Source: Paraplanobispora takensis
Lineage (GTDB): Bacteria > Actinomycetota > Actinomycetes > Streptosporangiales > Streptosporangiaceae
Assembly: GCF_016863195.1 (NCBI RefSeq)
Contig: NZ_BOOK01000035.1
Coordinates: 124,001-188,000 of the forward strand
Length of the DNA: 64,000 bases
Direction of reading: 5' to 3'
A program made the position numbers and the translations under genes. Below are positions 35,758-44,400 of the stretch, one piece after another. The notes below the pieces were generated by a model, which was not told where the DNA came from, ran no database searches, and saw nothing but the letters and a program-made list of their open reading frames with translations. Position 1 is the stretch's first letter. Each line of letters opens with the position of its first letter.

Positions 35758-36881
35758 TGGACACCTTCAGGATCATCGGCGATGTGATGCCCGACGTCCC
35801 GGCCCCGGCCCAGGAGACGGTCGCCGCGGCGAGGGCCGGCATGCTCCGCGCCCGCCGCCGGTTTCCCCTCCGGACCGGGATCGCGGTCGCGGCGGCGGCC
35901 ACGGTCGCGGTGATCGGCACGGCCGTCGCCGTCCCCCGGCCGGGGGACGGCACGGCGGTCACGGCGGCCGTGCCGAGCCCCGGGGAGGTGCTCGGCGAGG
36001 TGGCGGACCGGCTGGCCCGGCGGGAGGAGCCCGAGCGGGTGAGCTGGCGGGTGGAGACGGAGCTGGTCGACCGGTCGCCGTTCACGGGGGACGTGCTCGC
36101 GGGGGACGCGTTCACGGTCGAGAACCGGAGCATTGAGGTCAGGTGGGCGGGGCCGTACGGGGCGACCGTCACCCAGGCGACCCCGATCGGGGCCGGGCCC
36201 TTCACCGCGGCGGACAGGGCGAAGTGGCGGAAGATGGGGTCGCCCCGGATCTGCGGGACGGACAGCGAGTGCGGGAACGACCAGTACGACCGGATCCCCT
36301 ACGGCCGCACCCGCTACACCCCCGGTCCGCCGGCCGACTACGACGTGTTCGGCCTGCGGCTGGGCATGCGGGAGCTGCGCGGGCTGCCGCGGGACCCGAA
36401 GGGGCTGAGGACGGAGATCGTCTCGCGCTGGGCGCCGGTGCTGGAGTCCGCCGGCGGGCGCGGCGGGGAGGCCCCCGCCCCGGTGCCCACCTTCTCGCAG
36501 GACGACGTGGTGTGGCAGGTGGGATGGGAACTGCTCGCCGAGGTCCCGGCCACCCCCGAAACCCGGGCGGCCGTCCTGCGCATGCTGGCCGCGACGCCGG
36601 GCGCGCGGCTCGCCGACGGCCTCCGGGACGCCGCCGGGCGGGCCGGCCTGGCCATCACGCGCGCCTCCATGGCGCCGGGGCTGGAGACGAGAATCCTGAT
36701 CGACCGCGACACGGGCGATCCGCTCGCCTCCGAGCTGGTGGACACCGCCGCCGGACCGCAGGACCCGCCCGCCGGGAGCGCGTACTCCTCCCGGCTGGTG
36801 CGGCGGATCGGCTGGACCGACGAGGTCCCCGTCCTCCCCGAGGGCTGTACGGCGCAGCGCGACGACCTGTGCCTGCGATGA
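35757..36881 (+). CDS. CU044_5270-family membrane protein, sigma-factor partner
   Basis: A 374-residue protein with a short cytoplasmic N-terminus, one transmembrane helix (about 39-60) and a large extracytoplasmic domain of unknown fold (VADRLARREEPERVSWRVETELVD; LADGLRDAAGRAGLAITRA). It overlaps the sigma gene by TGATG. Proteins of this family regularly follow such ECF sigma genes and are presumed to sense an envelope signal and restrain the sigma factor; direct proof is lacking to my knowledge. Confidence 0.85.
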   Translation: MDTFRIIGDVMPDVPAPAQETVAAARAGMLRARRRFPLRTGIAVAAAATVAVIGTAVAVPRPGDGTAVTAAVPSPGEVLGEVADRLARREEPERVSWRVETELVDRSPFTGDVLAGDAFTVENRSIEVRWAGPYGATVTQATPIGAGPFTAADRAKWRKMGSPRICGTDSECGNDQYDRIPYGRTRYTPGPPADYDVFGLRLGMRELRGLPRDPKGLRTEIVSRWAPVLESAGGRGGEAPAPVPTFSQDDVVWQVGWELLAEVPATPETRAAVLRMLAATPGARLADGLRDAAGRAGLAITRASMAPGLETRILIDRDTGDPLASELVDTAAGPQDPPAGSAYSSRLVRRIGWTDEVPVLPEGCTAQRDDLCLR

Positions 36882-36934
36882 CGACCTGTGCCCGCGACGA
36901 GCGCCGGGACTCCCGGACACTCCCCGGGCGGGGC

Positions 36935-36965
36935 TCGCCTGGAGTGCGCTCCAGGTCCCTAGGCT
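36935..36965 (+). promoter_or_regulatory. MerR-type operator and promoter of the aldo/keto reductase
   Basis: TCGCCT (36935-36940) and TAGGCT (36960-36965) are separated by 19 bp, the long spacer typical of MerR-activated promoters. The spacer is filled by the palindrome CCTGGAGTGCGCTCCAGG (36938-36955). The -10 ends seven bases before the ATG, so the mRNA may be leaderless. No merR gene is in the window. Confidence 0.65.
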
Positions 36966-36972
36966 GGATCAC

Positions 36973-37941
36973 ATGGAATACACGCAGCTTGGCCGTACCG
37001 GCCTGAAGGTCAGCCGCCTCTGCCTGGGCACCATGAACTTCGGCCCCGCGACCACGGAGGAAGACTCCTTCGCGATCATGGACCGGGCCCACGAGCTGGG
37101 GATCAACTTCTTCGACACGGCCAACGTCTACGGCTGGAAGAAGGGCGAGGGCATCACCGAGAACATCATCGGACGCTGGTTCGCCCAGGGCGGCGGCCGT
37201 CGCGAGAAGACGGTCATCGCCACGAAGCTCTACGGCGGGATGGGCGACTGGCCCAACGAGGACCGTCTTTCCGCGCTGAACATCCGCCGGGCCTGCGACG
37301 CCTCGCTCAAGCGCATGCAGACCGACTACATCGACCTCTACCAGGCTCACCACGTCGACCGGAACACCCCGTTCGAGGAGTTCTGGGAGGCCATGGACAT
37401 CCTGAAGCAGCAGGGCAAGATCCTGTACGTCGGGTCGTCCAACTTCGCGGGCTGGCACATCGCCAAGGCCCAGGAGGAGGCCCGCCGCCGGAGCACCGTC
37501 GGCCTGGTCTCCGAGCAGTCCCACTACAACCTGATCGTCCGGGCCCCCGAGCTGGAGGTCATCCCGGCATGTGAGGACTACGGGCTCGGCCTGATCCCGT
37601 GGAGCCCGCTGGCGGGCGGCCTGCTCGGCGGCATCCTCCGGAAGATCGACAAGGGTCGCTCGGCCTCGGAGAACATGGTCAAGGAGCTGGAGAAGCACCG
37701 GAGCAAGATCGAGCAGTACGAGGCGTTCTGCGACGAGCTCGGCGAGGACCCTGCCAACGTCGGCCTGTCCTGGCTGCTGCACCAGCGGGCCGTCACCGCG
37801 CCGATCATCGGCCCGCGTACGCTCGAGCAGTTCGACGGCACCGTCAGGGCTCTGGAGATCGAGCTCGACGACAAGGCGCTGGCCCGTCTCGACGAGATCT
37901 TCCCCGGGTTCAGGACGGCCCCCGAGGAGTACGCCTGGTAG
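36973..37941 (+). CDS. Aldo/keto reductase
   Basis: NADPH-dependent (beta/alpha)8 reductase of 322 residues. The catalytic tetrad is complete: Asp48 and Tyr53 in FDTANVYG, Lys85 in ATKLYG and His126 in DLYQAHH. It resembles the YajO/voltage-gated-channel beta-subunit-like AKR branch. The substrate is probably a reactive aldehyde. The MerR-type promoter implies induction by a stress or electrophile. Confidence 0.92.
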   Translation: MEYTQLGRTGLKVSRLCLGTMNFGPATTEEDSFAIMDRAHELGINFFDTANVYGWKKGEGITENIIGRWFAQGGGRREKTVIATKLYGGMGDWPNEDRLSALNIRRACDASLKRMQTDYIDLYQAHHVDRNTPFEEFWEAMDILKQQGKILYVGSSNFAGWHIAKAQEEARRRSTVGLVSEQSHYNLIVRAPELEVIPACEDYGLGLIPWSPLAGGLLGGILRKIDKGRSASENMVKELEKHRSKIEQYEAFCDELGEDPANVGLSWLLHQRAVTAPIIGPRTLEQFDGTVRALEIELDDKALARLDEIFPGFRTAPEEYAW

Positions 37942-37957
37942 AGGCGTTCAGGACACC

Positions 37958-38041
37958 TCAGGACACGAAAGCGCCGATCACCACGAGGAGCACGAGCAGC
38001 GCGAGCACCGTGGGCAGCAGCCAGCGACGGGGACGATCCAC
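37958..38041 (-). CDS. Predicted 27-residue single-span membrane peptide
   Basis: A very short frame: five N-terminal residues with three Arg, then a continuous hydrophobic helix of about 20 residues (WLLPTVLALLVLLVVIGAF) and stop. GTG 38041 lies 10 bp after the thpR stop. TAGGCT overlaps that stop, seven bases upstream of the GTG, matching the leaderless pattern seen elsewhere in the window. Basic-then-hydrophobic layout and perfect frame suggest a real small membrane protein, but there is no homologue I can name. Confidence 0.4.
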   Translation of the reverse strand: MDRPRRWLLPTVLALLVLLVVIGAFVS

Positions 38042-38051
38042 GTTCTGGAGC

Positions 38052-38702
38052 CTAGCCCCGCCCACCGGGTGCCCGCGCCGTCAGGGGCCATCGCGCGACG
38101 GTCTCGTAGCGGACCGCGGCCCCCAGGTGGCTCCTCACCAGGTGCACGGTCCCGGCCTCCCACGGGGCCCCGGCGAACGACTCGAAGTCCTCGACCAGGG
38201 AACGCACGTCGGCGTCCTCGCGCGATCTGGCCAGGGTCAGGTGCGGCCGGTATCTGCGGCTCTCGTCCACCTGTACGGCTCCCGCCCGCCGCGCCCCGGC
38301 GGCCAGCGAGCCGGCCAGGCGGACGAGCGGGGACCGGCCGCCCTCACGCGGGCCCCCGTCCTCGCGCGGACTCCCGACATCGTGCGGACTCCCGACATCG
38401 TGCGGGCCCGCGTCCTCGCGCAGGCCGGCCCAGAACACGCGCGCCCTGCGGGCCGAGGGGAACGCGCCCGCGCCGGTGAACGCCAGCGTCATCGGAGCGT
38501 GGCGCGACACGGCGCGGGCGAGGCGCTCGTGCAGCTCCGGCAGGACCTTCTCCGGCACCTCGCCCAGGAACGCCAGGGTCAGATGCCAGTTCGCCCGGTC
38601 GATCCAGCGGAGCCGGGGCCAGGCGGCACGGTGCGGGCCGAGCGCGCCGGCGAGCTCATCGCACGCCGGCTGCGGCGGCAGCAACCCCACGAACAGCCGC
38701 AT
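38052..38702 (-). CDS. thpR: RNA 2',3'-cyclic phosphodiesterase
   Basis: 2H-phosphoesterase of 216 residues (LigT family) that opens RNA 2',3'-cyclic phosphates. Both catalytic HxTx motifs are present: HLTL at His40 and HLTL at His154. Between them, residues about 97-124 form a low-complexity Gly/Asp/Pro-rich insertion containing an exact six-residue repeat (18-bp duplication at 38367-38402). The start lies inside the end of the MFS gene (47-bp overlap), so the two are cotranscribed. Confidence 0.9.
   Translation of the reverse strand: MRLFVGLLPPQPACDELAGALGPHRAAWPRLRWIDRANWHLTLAFLGEVPEKVLPELHERLARAVSRHAPMTLAFTGAGAFPSARRARVFWAGLREDAGPHDVGSPHDVGSPREDGGPREGGRSPLVRLAGSLAAGARRAGAVQVDESRRYRPHLTLARSREDADVRSLVEDFESFAGAPWEAGTVHLVRSHLGAAVRYETVARWPLTARAPGGRG
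38367..38402. repeat. Exact 18-bp duplication inside thpR
   Basis: CGGACTCCCGACATCGTG occurs twice in tandem and keeps frame, producing a repeated six-residue unit in the protein's surface insertion. Confidence 0.85.
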
Positions 38703-40035
38703 GCGACCTCCTGCCGATCACCTTCGTCAGCATTATCGCCGCGCCGACGCCGAGCAGGGTGAGCGCCCCGCCGACCATCACGCCCGCGCGCGGGCCGCCG
38801 AGGTCGGCGATCCAGCCGAGCAGCGGCGCGCCGATCGGGGCGCCGCCGGTGAACACCAGCACGTAGATGCCCATCACCCGGCCGCGCATCTCCGGCGAGG
38901 TGGCGAGCTGGACACTGGAGTTGGCGGAGGTGTTGACGGAGATCAGCGCGACGCCGGTGGGGATGAGCAGGAGCAGATAGACCGGGTACCACGGCGCCAG
39001 GCCGGTGGCGATCTGGAACAGGCCGAACGAGACCGAGCCGCCGATCAGCAGCCGCCGGCTGGGCTTGGTCCGCCGGGCCGCCATCAGCGCGCCGCCCAGC
39101 GCGCCCACCGCGAACATGCTGGAGGCCAGGCCGAAGGAGGCCGCACCCGAGCCGAAGACCTCGCTGGACATCAGCGCGATCGACATCGAGAACGACTGCG
39201 TGCACAGCGAGACGAAGGCGACCAGCAGGATCGGCATGAGCAGTTCCTGCCGCGCCAGCACGTAACGCAGACCCTCGCGCAGCTGGCCCTTCTCCCTGGG
39301 CACCGGCGCGGGGGTGGTCAGCTCCGAGGCCCGCATCATCACCAGGCCGCCGAGCACGGCCAGGAACGAGACCGCGTTGATCAGGAAGATCGGCCCGGTC
39401 CCGCCCAGCAGGGCGATCAGCACACCCGCGACGGCGGGGCCGACCACGCGGGCCAGGTTGAAGCTGGAGGCGTTCAGCGCGATGGCGTTGGGCAGGTCCC
39501 TGCGGCCGACCATCTCCACCACGAACGACTGCCGGGTCGGCACCTCGACACAGGCGATGAGGCCGAGGGCGAAGGCCATCACCCATACGTGCCAGACCTG
39601 CACGACCCCGGTGACGGTGAGCACGCCCATGGTCAGCGCGAGCAGACCCAGGAGCGACTGGGCGACGAAGAGCAGCTTCCGCTTGGGATAGCGGTCGGCG
39701 AGCATGCCGCCCCAGAGCCCGAACAGCACCATGGGCAGGAACTGCAGCGCGGTGGTCACGCCCAGCGCGGTGGCGCTGCCGCCCGTCAGGCCGCCGCCCG
39801 CGGCGCTCGCGGTCAGGTTGAGGACCAGCAGGTCCTGGGCGGTGCGCTGCATCCATCCGCCGACGTTGGAGACGACGCCGCCGATGGCGAAGAGCCGGTA
39901 GTTGCGGTTGCCCAACGAGCGGAACATGCTGCCCCGCGCCTCCGGCACGGCCTGGGCCGTACCCGTCTCCGCGGCCTGCATCTCACGCGCGGCCGCCTCC
40001 CGGGCGACCCTCCTGCGCCGCAACCGCGCCCGCAT
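38656..40035 (-). CDS. MFS transporter, EntS-like
   Basis: A 459-residue major facilitator with about 12 membrane helices, preceded by a basic cytoplasmic N-terminus (RLRRRRVAREAAAR). The loop GMLADRYPKRKLLF is the MFS motif A. It belongs to the MFS_3 branch of siderophore and drug exporters. The ATG at 40035 is chosen because AGGAAG lies 6 bp upstream; the 165 bp between it and the marR stop are open in the same frame but lack a start codon. Its C-terminus overlaps thpR. The upstream MarR gene probably controls it. Confidence 0.9.
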   Translation of the reverse strand: MRARLRRRRVAREAAAREMQAAETGTAQAVPEARGSMFRSLGNRNYRLFAIGGVVSNVGGWMQRTAQDLLVLNLTASAAGGGLTGGSATALGVTTALQFLPMVLFGLWGGMLADRYPKRKLLFVAQSLLGLLALTMGVLTVTGVVQVWHVWVMAFALGLIACVEVPTRQSFVVEMVGRRDLPNAIALNASSFNLARVVGPAVAGVLIALLGGTGPIFLINAVSFLAVLGGLVMMRASELTTPAPVPREKGQLREGLRYVLARQELLMPILLVAFVSLCTQSFSMSIALMSSEVFGSGAASFGLASSMFAVGALGGALMAARRTKPSRRLLIGGSVSFGLFQIATGLAPWYPVYLLLLIPTGVALISVNTSANSSVQLATSPEMRGRVMGIYVLVFTGGAPIGAPLLGWIADLGGPRAGVMVGGALTLLGVGAAIMLTKVIGRRSHAAVRGVAAAAAGVR

Positions 40036-40084
40036 CCCCAGCTTCCTGCCGGGTACGGCGGGCGTCCGCGTGCTGGCGAGGACC

Positions 40085-40129
40085 GCGTTCCCGGGTGCGG
40101 CGTTCCCGGGTGCGGCGTTCCCGGGTACG
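40085..40129. repeat. Three 15-bp tandem repeats between marR and the MFS gene
   Basis: Three copies of GCGTTCCCGGGTGCG (the last with TACG) in the 165 bp separating the marR stop from the MFS start. Confidence 0.85.
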
Positions 40130-40199
40130 GCGGGCGAGCCGGAGAACCGCGCCTCGGCCTCTGCGGGGGTGGCCGAGGCGCCGCGTTCCTCGGGCTCGG

Positions 40200-40658
40200 C
40201 TAGATCCGGCTGAGCTTCTCCAGAATGGGAGCCGCCTGCCGGAGCACCGCCCTCTCCTCCGGGGACAGCTCCTTCAACCGCTGCGTCAGCCACGCCTCCT
40301 TGAGGCGGCGTTCCTCCTTCAGCAGCGCCGAGCCCTCGGCGGTCACGCTCACGGTCACCTGCCGGCGGTCGGTCGGGTGCGGCGTACGCGACACCAGCCC
40401 CCGCTCTTCCAGCGCGGCGATCACGCGCGTCATCGAGGGCGGCTGCACCTTCTCGTGCTCGGCCAATTCGCCGGGGGTTATCCCGGAATGCCGTTCCACG
40501 GCGACGAGCGTCGCGACCTGGGTGGGGGTCAGCGAGTGGCCCGTGCCCTGCCTGCGCAGCCGCCTGTTCAGGCGTGCCAGGGACACGCGCAGCGCCGATG
40601 CCAGACCGGCGTCGCTGCGCAGATTCGCGACGGGGTCCTTCCTGGTTGGGGCGTTCAT
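40200..40658 (-). CDS. MarR-family transcriptional regulator
   Basis: A 152-residue winged-helix regulator (DNA-binding part about 45-110; LTPTQVATLVAVERHSGITPGELAEHEKVQPPSMTRVIAALEERGLV, wing TPHPTDRRQVTVSVT). It is the first gene of the operon with the MFS exporter and thpR. Nested inverted repeats at 40658-40683 touch its start codon, consistent with autorepression. Confidence 0.93.
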   Translation of the reverse strand: MNAPTRKDPVANLRSDAGLASALRVSLARLNRRLRRQGTGHSLTPTQVATLVAVERHSGITPGELAEHEKVQPPSMTRVIAALEERGLVSRTPHPTDRRQVTVSVTAEGSALLKEERRLKEAWLTQRLKELSPEERAVLRQAAPILEKLSRI

Positions 40659-40683
40659 TAGCGTAAGTCATTACCTTTGCTAA
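40658..40683. promoter_or_regulatory. Nested inverted repeats at the marR start (operator)
   Basis: TTAGC (40658-40662) pairs with GCTAA (40679-40683), and inside them GTAA (40663-40666) pairs with TTAC (40671-40674). The palindromic centre touches the marR start codon, a common position for MarR autoregulation. Confidence 0.5.
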
Positions 40684-40853
40684 CGAAGTCTGACCGCATC
40701 TCATTCCCTCCGGTCCGGTTTTATTCCCGCGAGCCGTACAGCGTGCCAGACACAGTCCCCATACCCAAGCCACGGACGGCCGATCCGGGAGTGAAGTCGA
40801 TCTCAGCGCGCAACCGCCCCAGGAAGGGCGGCCACCCCCGATCCCGGCCCGCC

Positions 40854-41315
40854 TCAGGGCGGCGGATAGAGCCCGATCAGCTTGCTGATGAGCCTGCCGA
40901 GCGTGGAGTCGCGCATCGGTTTGTGATGGAGCTTGAAGCTCCACCCCTTCTCGGGGTCGTGCTCCAGCTTGAACTCGGTCCTGATCGCGATCACCACCAG
41001 CGCCCCGACCCCGATCAGCGCGGGATCGAACCGCTCGCCCCTGTCGGCCGCGGCGATCTCCGCGGCCCGGGAGACCGTGTCCGGATCGCTCTCGGCCAGA
41101 TACAGCAGAGCGGCCCTGGCCGCGTCCCCCGGCGTGGCCTTCTCATCGGCCCCGGCCTCCGCCCGGATGTCGCCCTTGCCCGCCGCCTCCGCGACCCGCA
41201 CCTCGTCCGCCCGAAGCCGCGCCGCGTCCAGCGGCGCCCCCTGCCGCTCCAGCACCAGCCAGAGAGCCGCGACCGCCTCCCCGTCCGACAGCGCCATGAC
41301 CCGGTTCCCGACCAT
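40854..41315 (-). CDS. Unknown 153-residue protein, partner of the CHAT/NTPase protein
   Basis: Not recognised. It is a mostly helical, charged protein with no signal peptide. Residues about 35-100 are Ala/Asp/Glu-rich helices; a short hydrophobic strand FDPALIGVGALVVIAIRTEF precedes a basic C-terminal part (GWSFKLHHKPMRDSTLGRLISKLIGLY). ATG 41315 has GGAGGG upstream. It lies 125 bp downstream of the CHAT gene on the same strand, so it is probably in its operon. It could be a substrate, inhibitor or effector of the protease; inference only. Confidence 0.75.
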   Translation of the reverse strand: MVGNRVMALSDGEAVAALWLVLERQGAPLDAARLRADEVRVAEAAGKGDIRAEAGADEKATPGDAARAALLYLAESDPDTVSRAAEIAAADRGERFDPALIGVGALVVIAIRTEFKLEHDPEKGWSFKLHHKPMRDSTLGRLISKLIGLYPPP

Positions 41316-41440
41316 GCGTCCCTCCCGCGAATTGGAGTGCTACTGAAAGAACGACCCGAACCCACCGGGCGTTTCCCCGGAGGCCCGTAAGACCGCGGAC
41401 GCCCCGGCGCCGGAGAGACAGAAGACGGCGGAACGCCGGG

Positions 41441-44400
41441 TCAGCCCGGGGACCGGGCGATGGCCGTGACCTCTTGGAGGAGGTGGTCGTAGGTCCGCCG
41501 GAGGGTGCCGGGGCCGGTGAGGGCGGAGAGCAGTCCGGCCAGGCGGACGCCGGGGACCTCCTCGACGATCCGGCACAGGGCCGCCGCATCGGCGGGCACC
41601 CGGGCGGGATCGGCCGACCGGCGGAGATCGTCCGCGGCCGCCGCCATCGAACCCGCCAGCCCTTCGCCGCCGGTCACCGCACGCACCAGCGCCGCGGCCA
41701 GGTGGTGCGCCAGTGCCGCCTCCGGCCGGCCGGCACTCTCGGCCAGGCAGTTGCCCAGGTTGTGGTGGCTCACCGCCGTCCCGGCCACGTCCCGTGCGGC
41801 GTACCTGTAGCGCAGCGCGTCGCTCTCCAGGGCCAGCGCCCGCTGTCCGTGCCCCCGCTGGTGTTCCAGGTCGGCCAGTGACGACAGCGCCTTGCCCAGC
41901 ATCTCGGTGTTGTGATGGCGCTCGAACACCTCCCGGCAGCCCGCCAGCACCCGCCACGCCTCCTCGACGCGGCCCAGCCGCAGCAACGCGGCGGAATCGT
42001 TGAACCACGCCCGCGCCATCGCCGTCTCGGCCGCTCCGCGCGCCCGCATCGAGGCGAGGACCTCGGCGTTGAACTCCAGAAGCCGCTCCCACGCCCCCAG
42101 CTGCGCCGCCGCCAGCCCGCCGACGTTCAGCAGCACCTCCCGCACGTTCCACACCGCCACCACCTCGTCCTCACCGGCGCGCGGCGGCAGTGCCGCCATC
42201 CGCTCCCGCAGTCCCCCGATCTCCGCCAGGACCTGCTCGGCCCGCCCCATGAACACCAGCACCTGCAATCGCGCCACCTCATCCGACAGCAGGGTCCACG
42301 GCCCCATCCCCGCCCGCCGCGACAGCTCGACCCGCCGCCCGGCCAGCGCCAGCGCCTCCTCCAACCGCCCCGACTCCTGGCACAGCCGCACCAGCTCGCT
42401 CGTCGCCACCGACATGACCCTGTAGTCCACGCCGGCCTCCGCCCGCGCGGCCAGCCCCCGCAGCAGTCCTTCCGCCGCCCCCGCGTCCACCACCGCCAGC
42501 GCCCTCGCCAGGACGAACACCGCCGCCGGCTCGTCCTCCCCGCCGCGCACCGCCTCGGCGATCCGCCGCAACGGCGGCACGATCATCCCCGCCACCCTGC
42601 GCGAACCGTCCCGGTACAGCACCTGCTCCAGCAGCCCGCACGCCCGGATCCACTCCTCCAGCCGCAGCAGGTACGGCACCGCCGCCAGCCCCGCCCGCAC
42701 CACCAGTTCCCCGCGTTCCTGCCCGTCCTCCCCCTTCACCGCGTAGGCGAACACCGCATCCCAGAACACGGCCAGCGTCGTGTCCACCGCCGTCCTGAAC
42801 GTCTCTCCGGCCGCCTCCCTGCCCGCCTCGGCCACCCCCGGGTGCACCCCCATCGGCCCGTCCGCGTCCGGCGCCGCCACCAGCCCGCGCGCCGTCAGCG
42901 CCCCCAGCGCGGCCTCCAGGCCCGGCGTCTCCCCTGTGCGCCCCAGCCGCTCCCACAGCACGGGCCGGACCGCCTTCAGCACGAAGCCGAGCCGATCGTC
43001 CTCTTCCAGACAGCACAGGAGGGCGAACAGATCCCGCTCCGCCTCCGACAGCCCCTCGGCCACGACCTGCGTCCACCGCTTCAGGACCCGCAGATAGTCC
43101 TCTCCGCGCACCTCCGGCGGCTCCTCGACCGCGAAGAAGTCCTCCGGCAGCCCGCCCTCGCTCTCCCGCCAGGCCGTACGGCCCGCCTCCAGCAGCCCGC
43201 GCAACCGTCTCGCATCCGCCGCCTGGCCGTCGGCCAGCTCCAGCAGCTTCGGATGCCCCTGGGCCAGTCTCACCGCCCGCACGGCCAGCTCGCGGGCGTC
43301 CGAGGCTTCCAGCCCACGGACCCGGCCATCCATCAGCGCCCGCAACCCCGGCAGTTCCCGGGCCAGCAGCAGCGCCTCGGCCGCCGGGAGGGTGTCGACC
43401 GCGGTCTGCCGCACCCGGGCGTCCAGCGAGGCGGGCCGGATCCGGCTCGTCATGATCAGACGTGAGTAACCGGAGTGCCCGGTCAGGGCGCCGACCAGCA
43501 GCCCCCACCTCTCATCCCGCCACTCGCCGCCCGGGGTCAGCAGGGACTCGGCGTTGTCCAGCAGGACCAGCGCCCGCTGCGTCCTCGCGAACTCGGTCAG
43601 CAGCGGCACCGTCGCCCGCAGCCGGTCGGCGTCCTCGACCGCGCCCGTCAGCCGCAGTCCGGGGACCTTCCGCTCCAGGTCCAGCGCGAAGGCGTTCAGC
43701 GCGTCGGCGATGTCCGTGCCCTCGTCGGGTGCCTTGTGCCAGGCCACGATCCGGAACGACTCGGCGTGGGTGTGGGCCAGCTCCAGCGCGCACGCGGTCT
43801 TGCCCGCACCCGGCATGCCGTACAGCAGCACGCCCGAGCGCCCGCTCCTGGGCGCCAGGGCCGCGCTCGCCTCCGTCATCACCTTGGTCCGGCCGACGAA
43901 GCGCGGCGGCTGCGCCGGCAGTCCGGCCAGCTTCAGCGACTCCGGCCTGAACGTCACCGGCTCACCCTCCGGAGCGATCAACGACAGGTCCACCGCGCGG
44001 GCGCCGAACAGCGCGGGGGTGGCCACCGACAGGGCCGGGCAGTCCGGGGTCGGCGGGTCGGTGACCGCCGTGCGCAGGGCCATGCCCAGCGCGCGGGGCA
44101 GCGGACGGCCCTTGTCGACGAGCAGGTCGTACAGCCCGGTGCTGAGGTCGATGGCGAAGGAGTCGACGACCGGATAGCGCATGGCCAGCACCGCGCAGCC
44201 GAGCCGGCCGGCGAGATCGGTGGCGAGGGTGTCCGTCGCGGACTCGCGGCCCGGGGACACGGGGCCCGTGGGCGCGGACCATCCGGGCGGCGGGGTGACG
44301 CCCAGGGCGCGCAGCTGGTCGGCGGCCTTCAGCGCGGCCGACCAGCAGGCGGAGACGGTGACGAGCTTGAGCCGGTCGGCGGTCAGGTCCAGCAACTCGA

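Noticed and set aside
41912-43465. 517-codon plus-strand frame opposite the CHAT gene
   Set aside because: Arg/Gln/Pro-rich shadow without domains.
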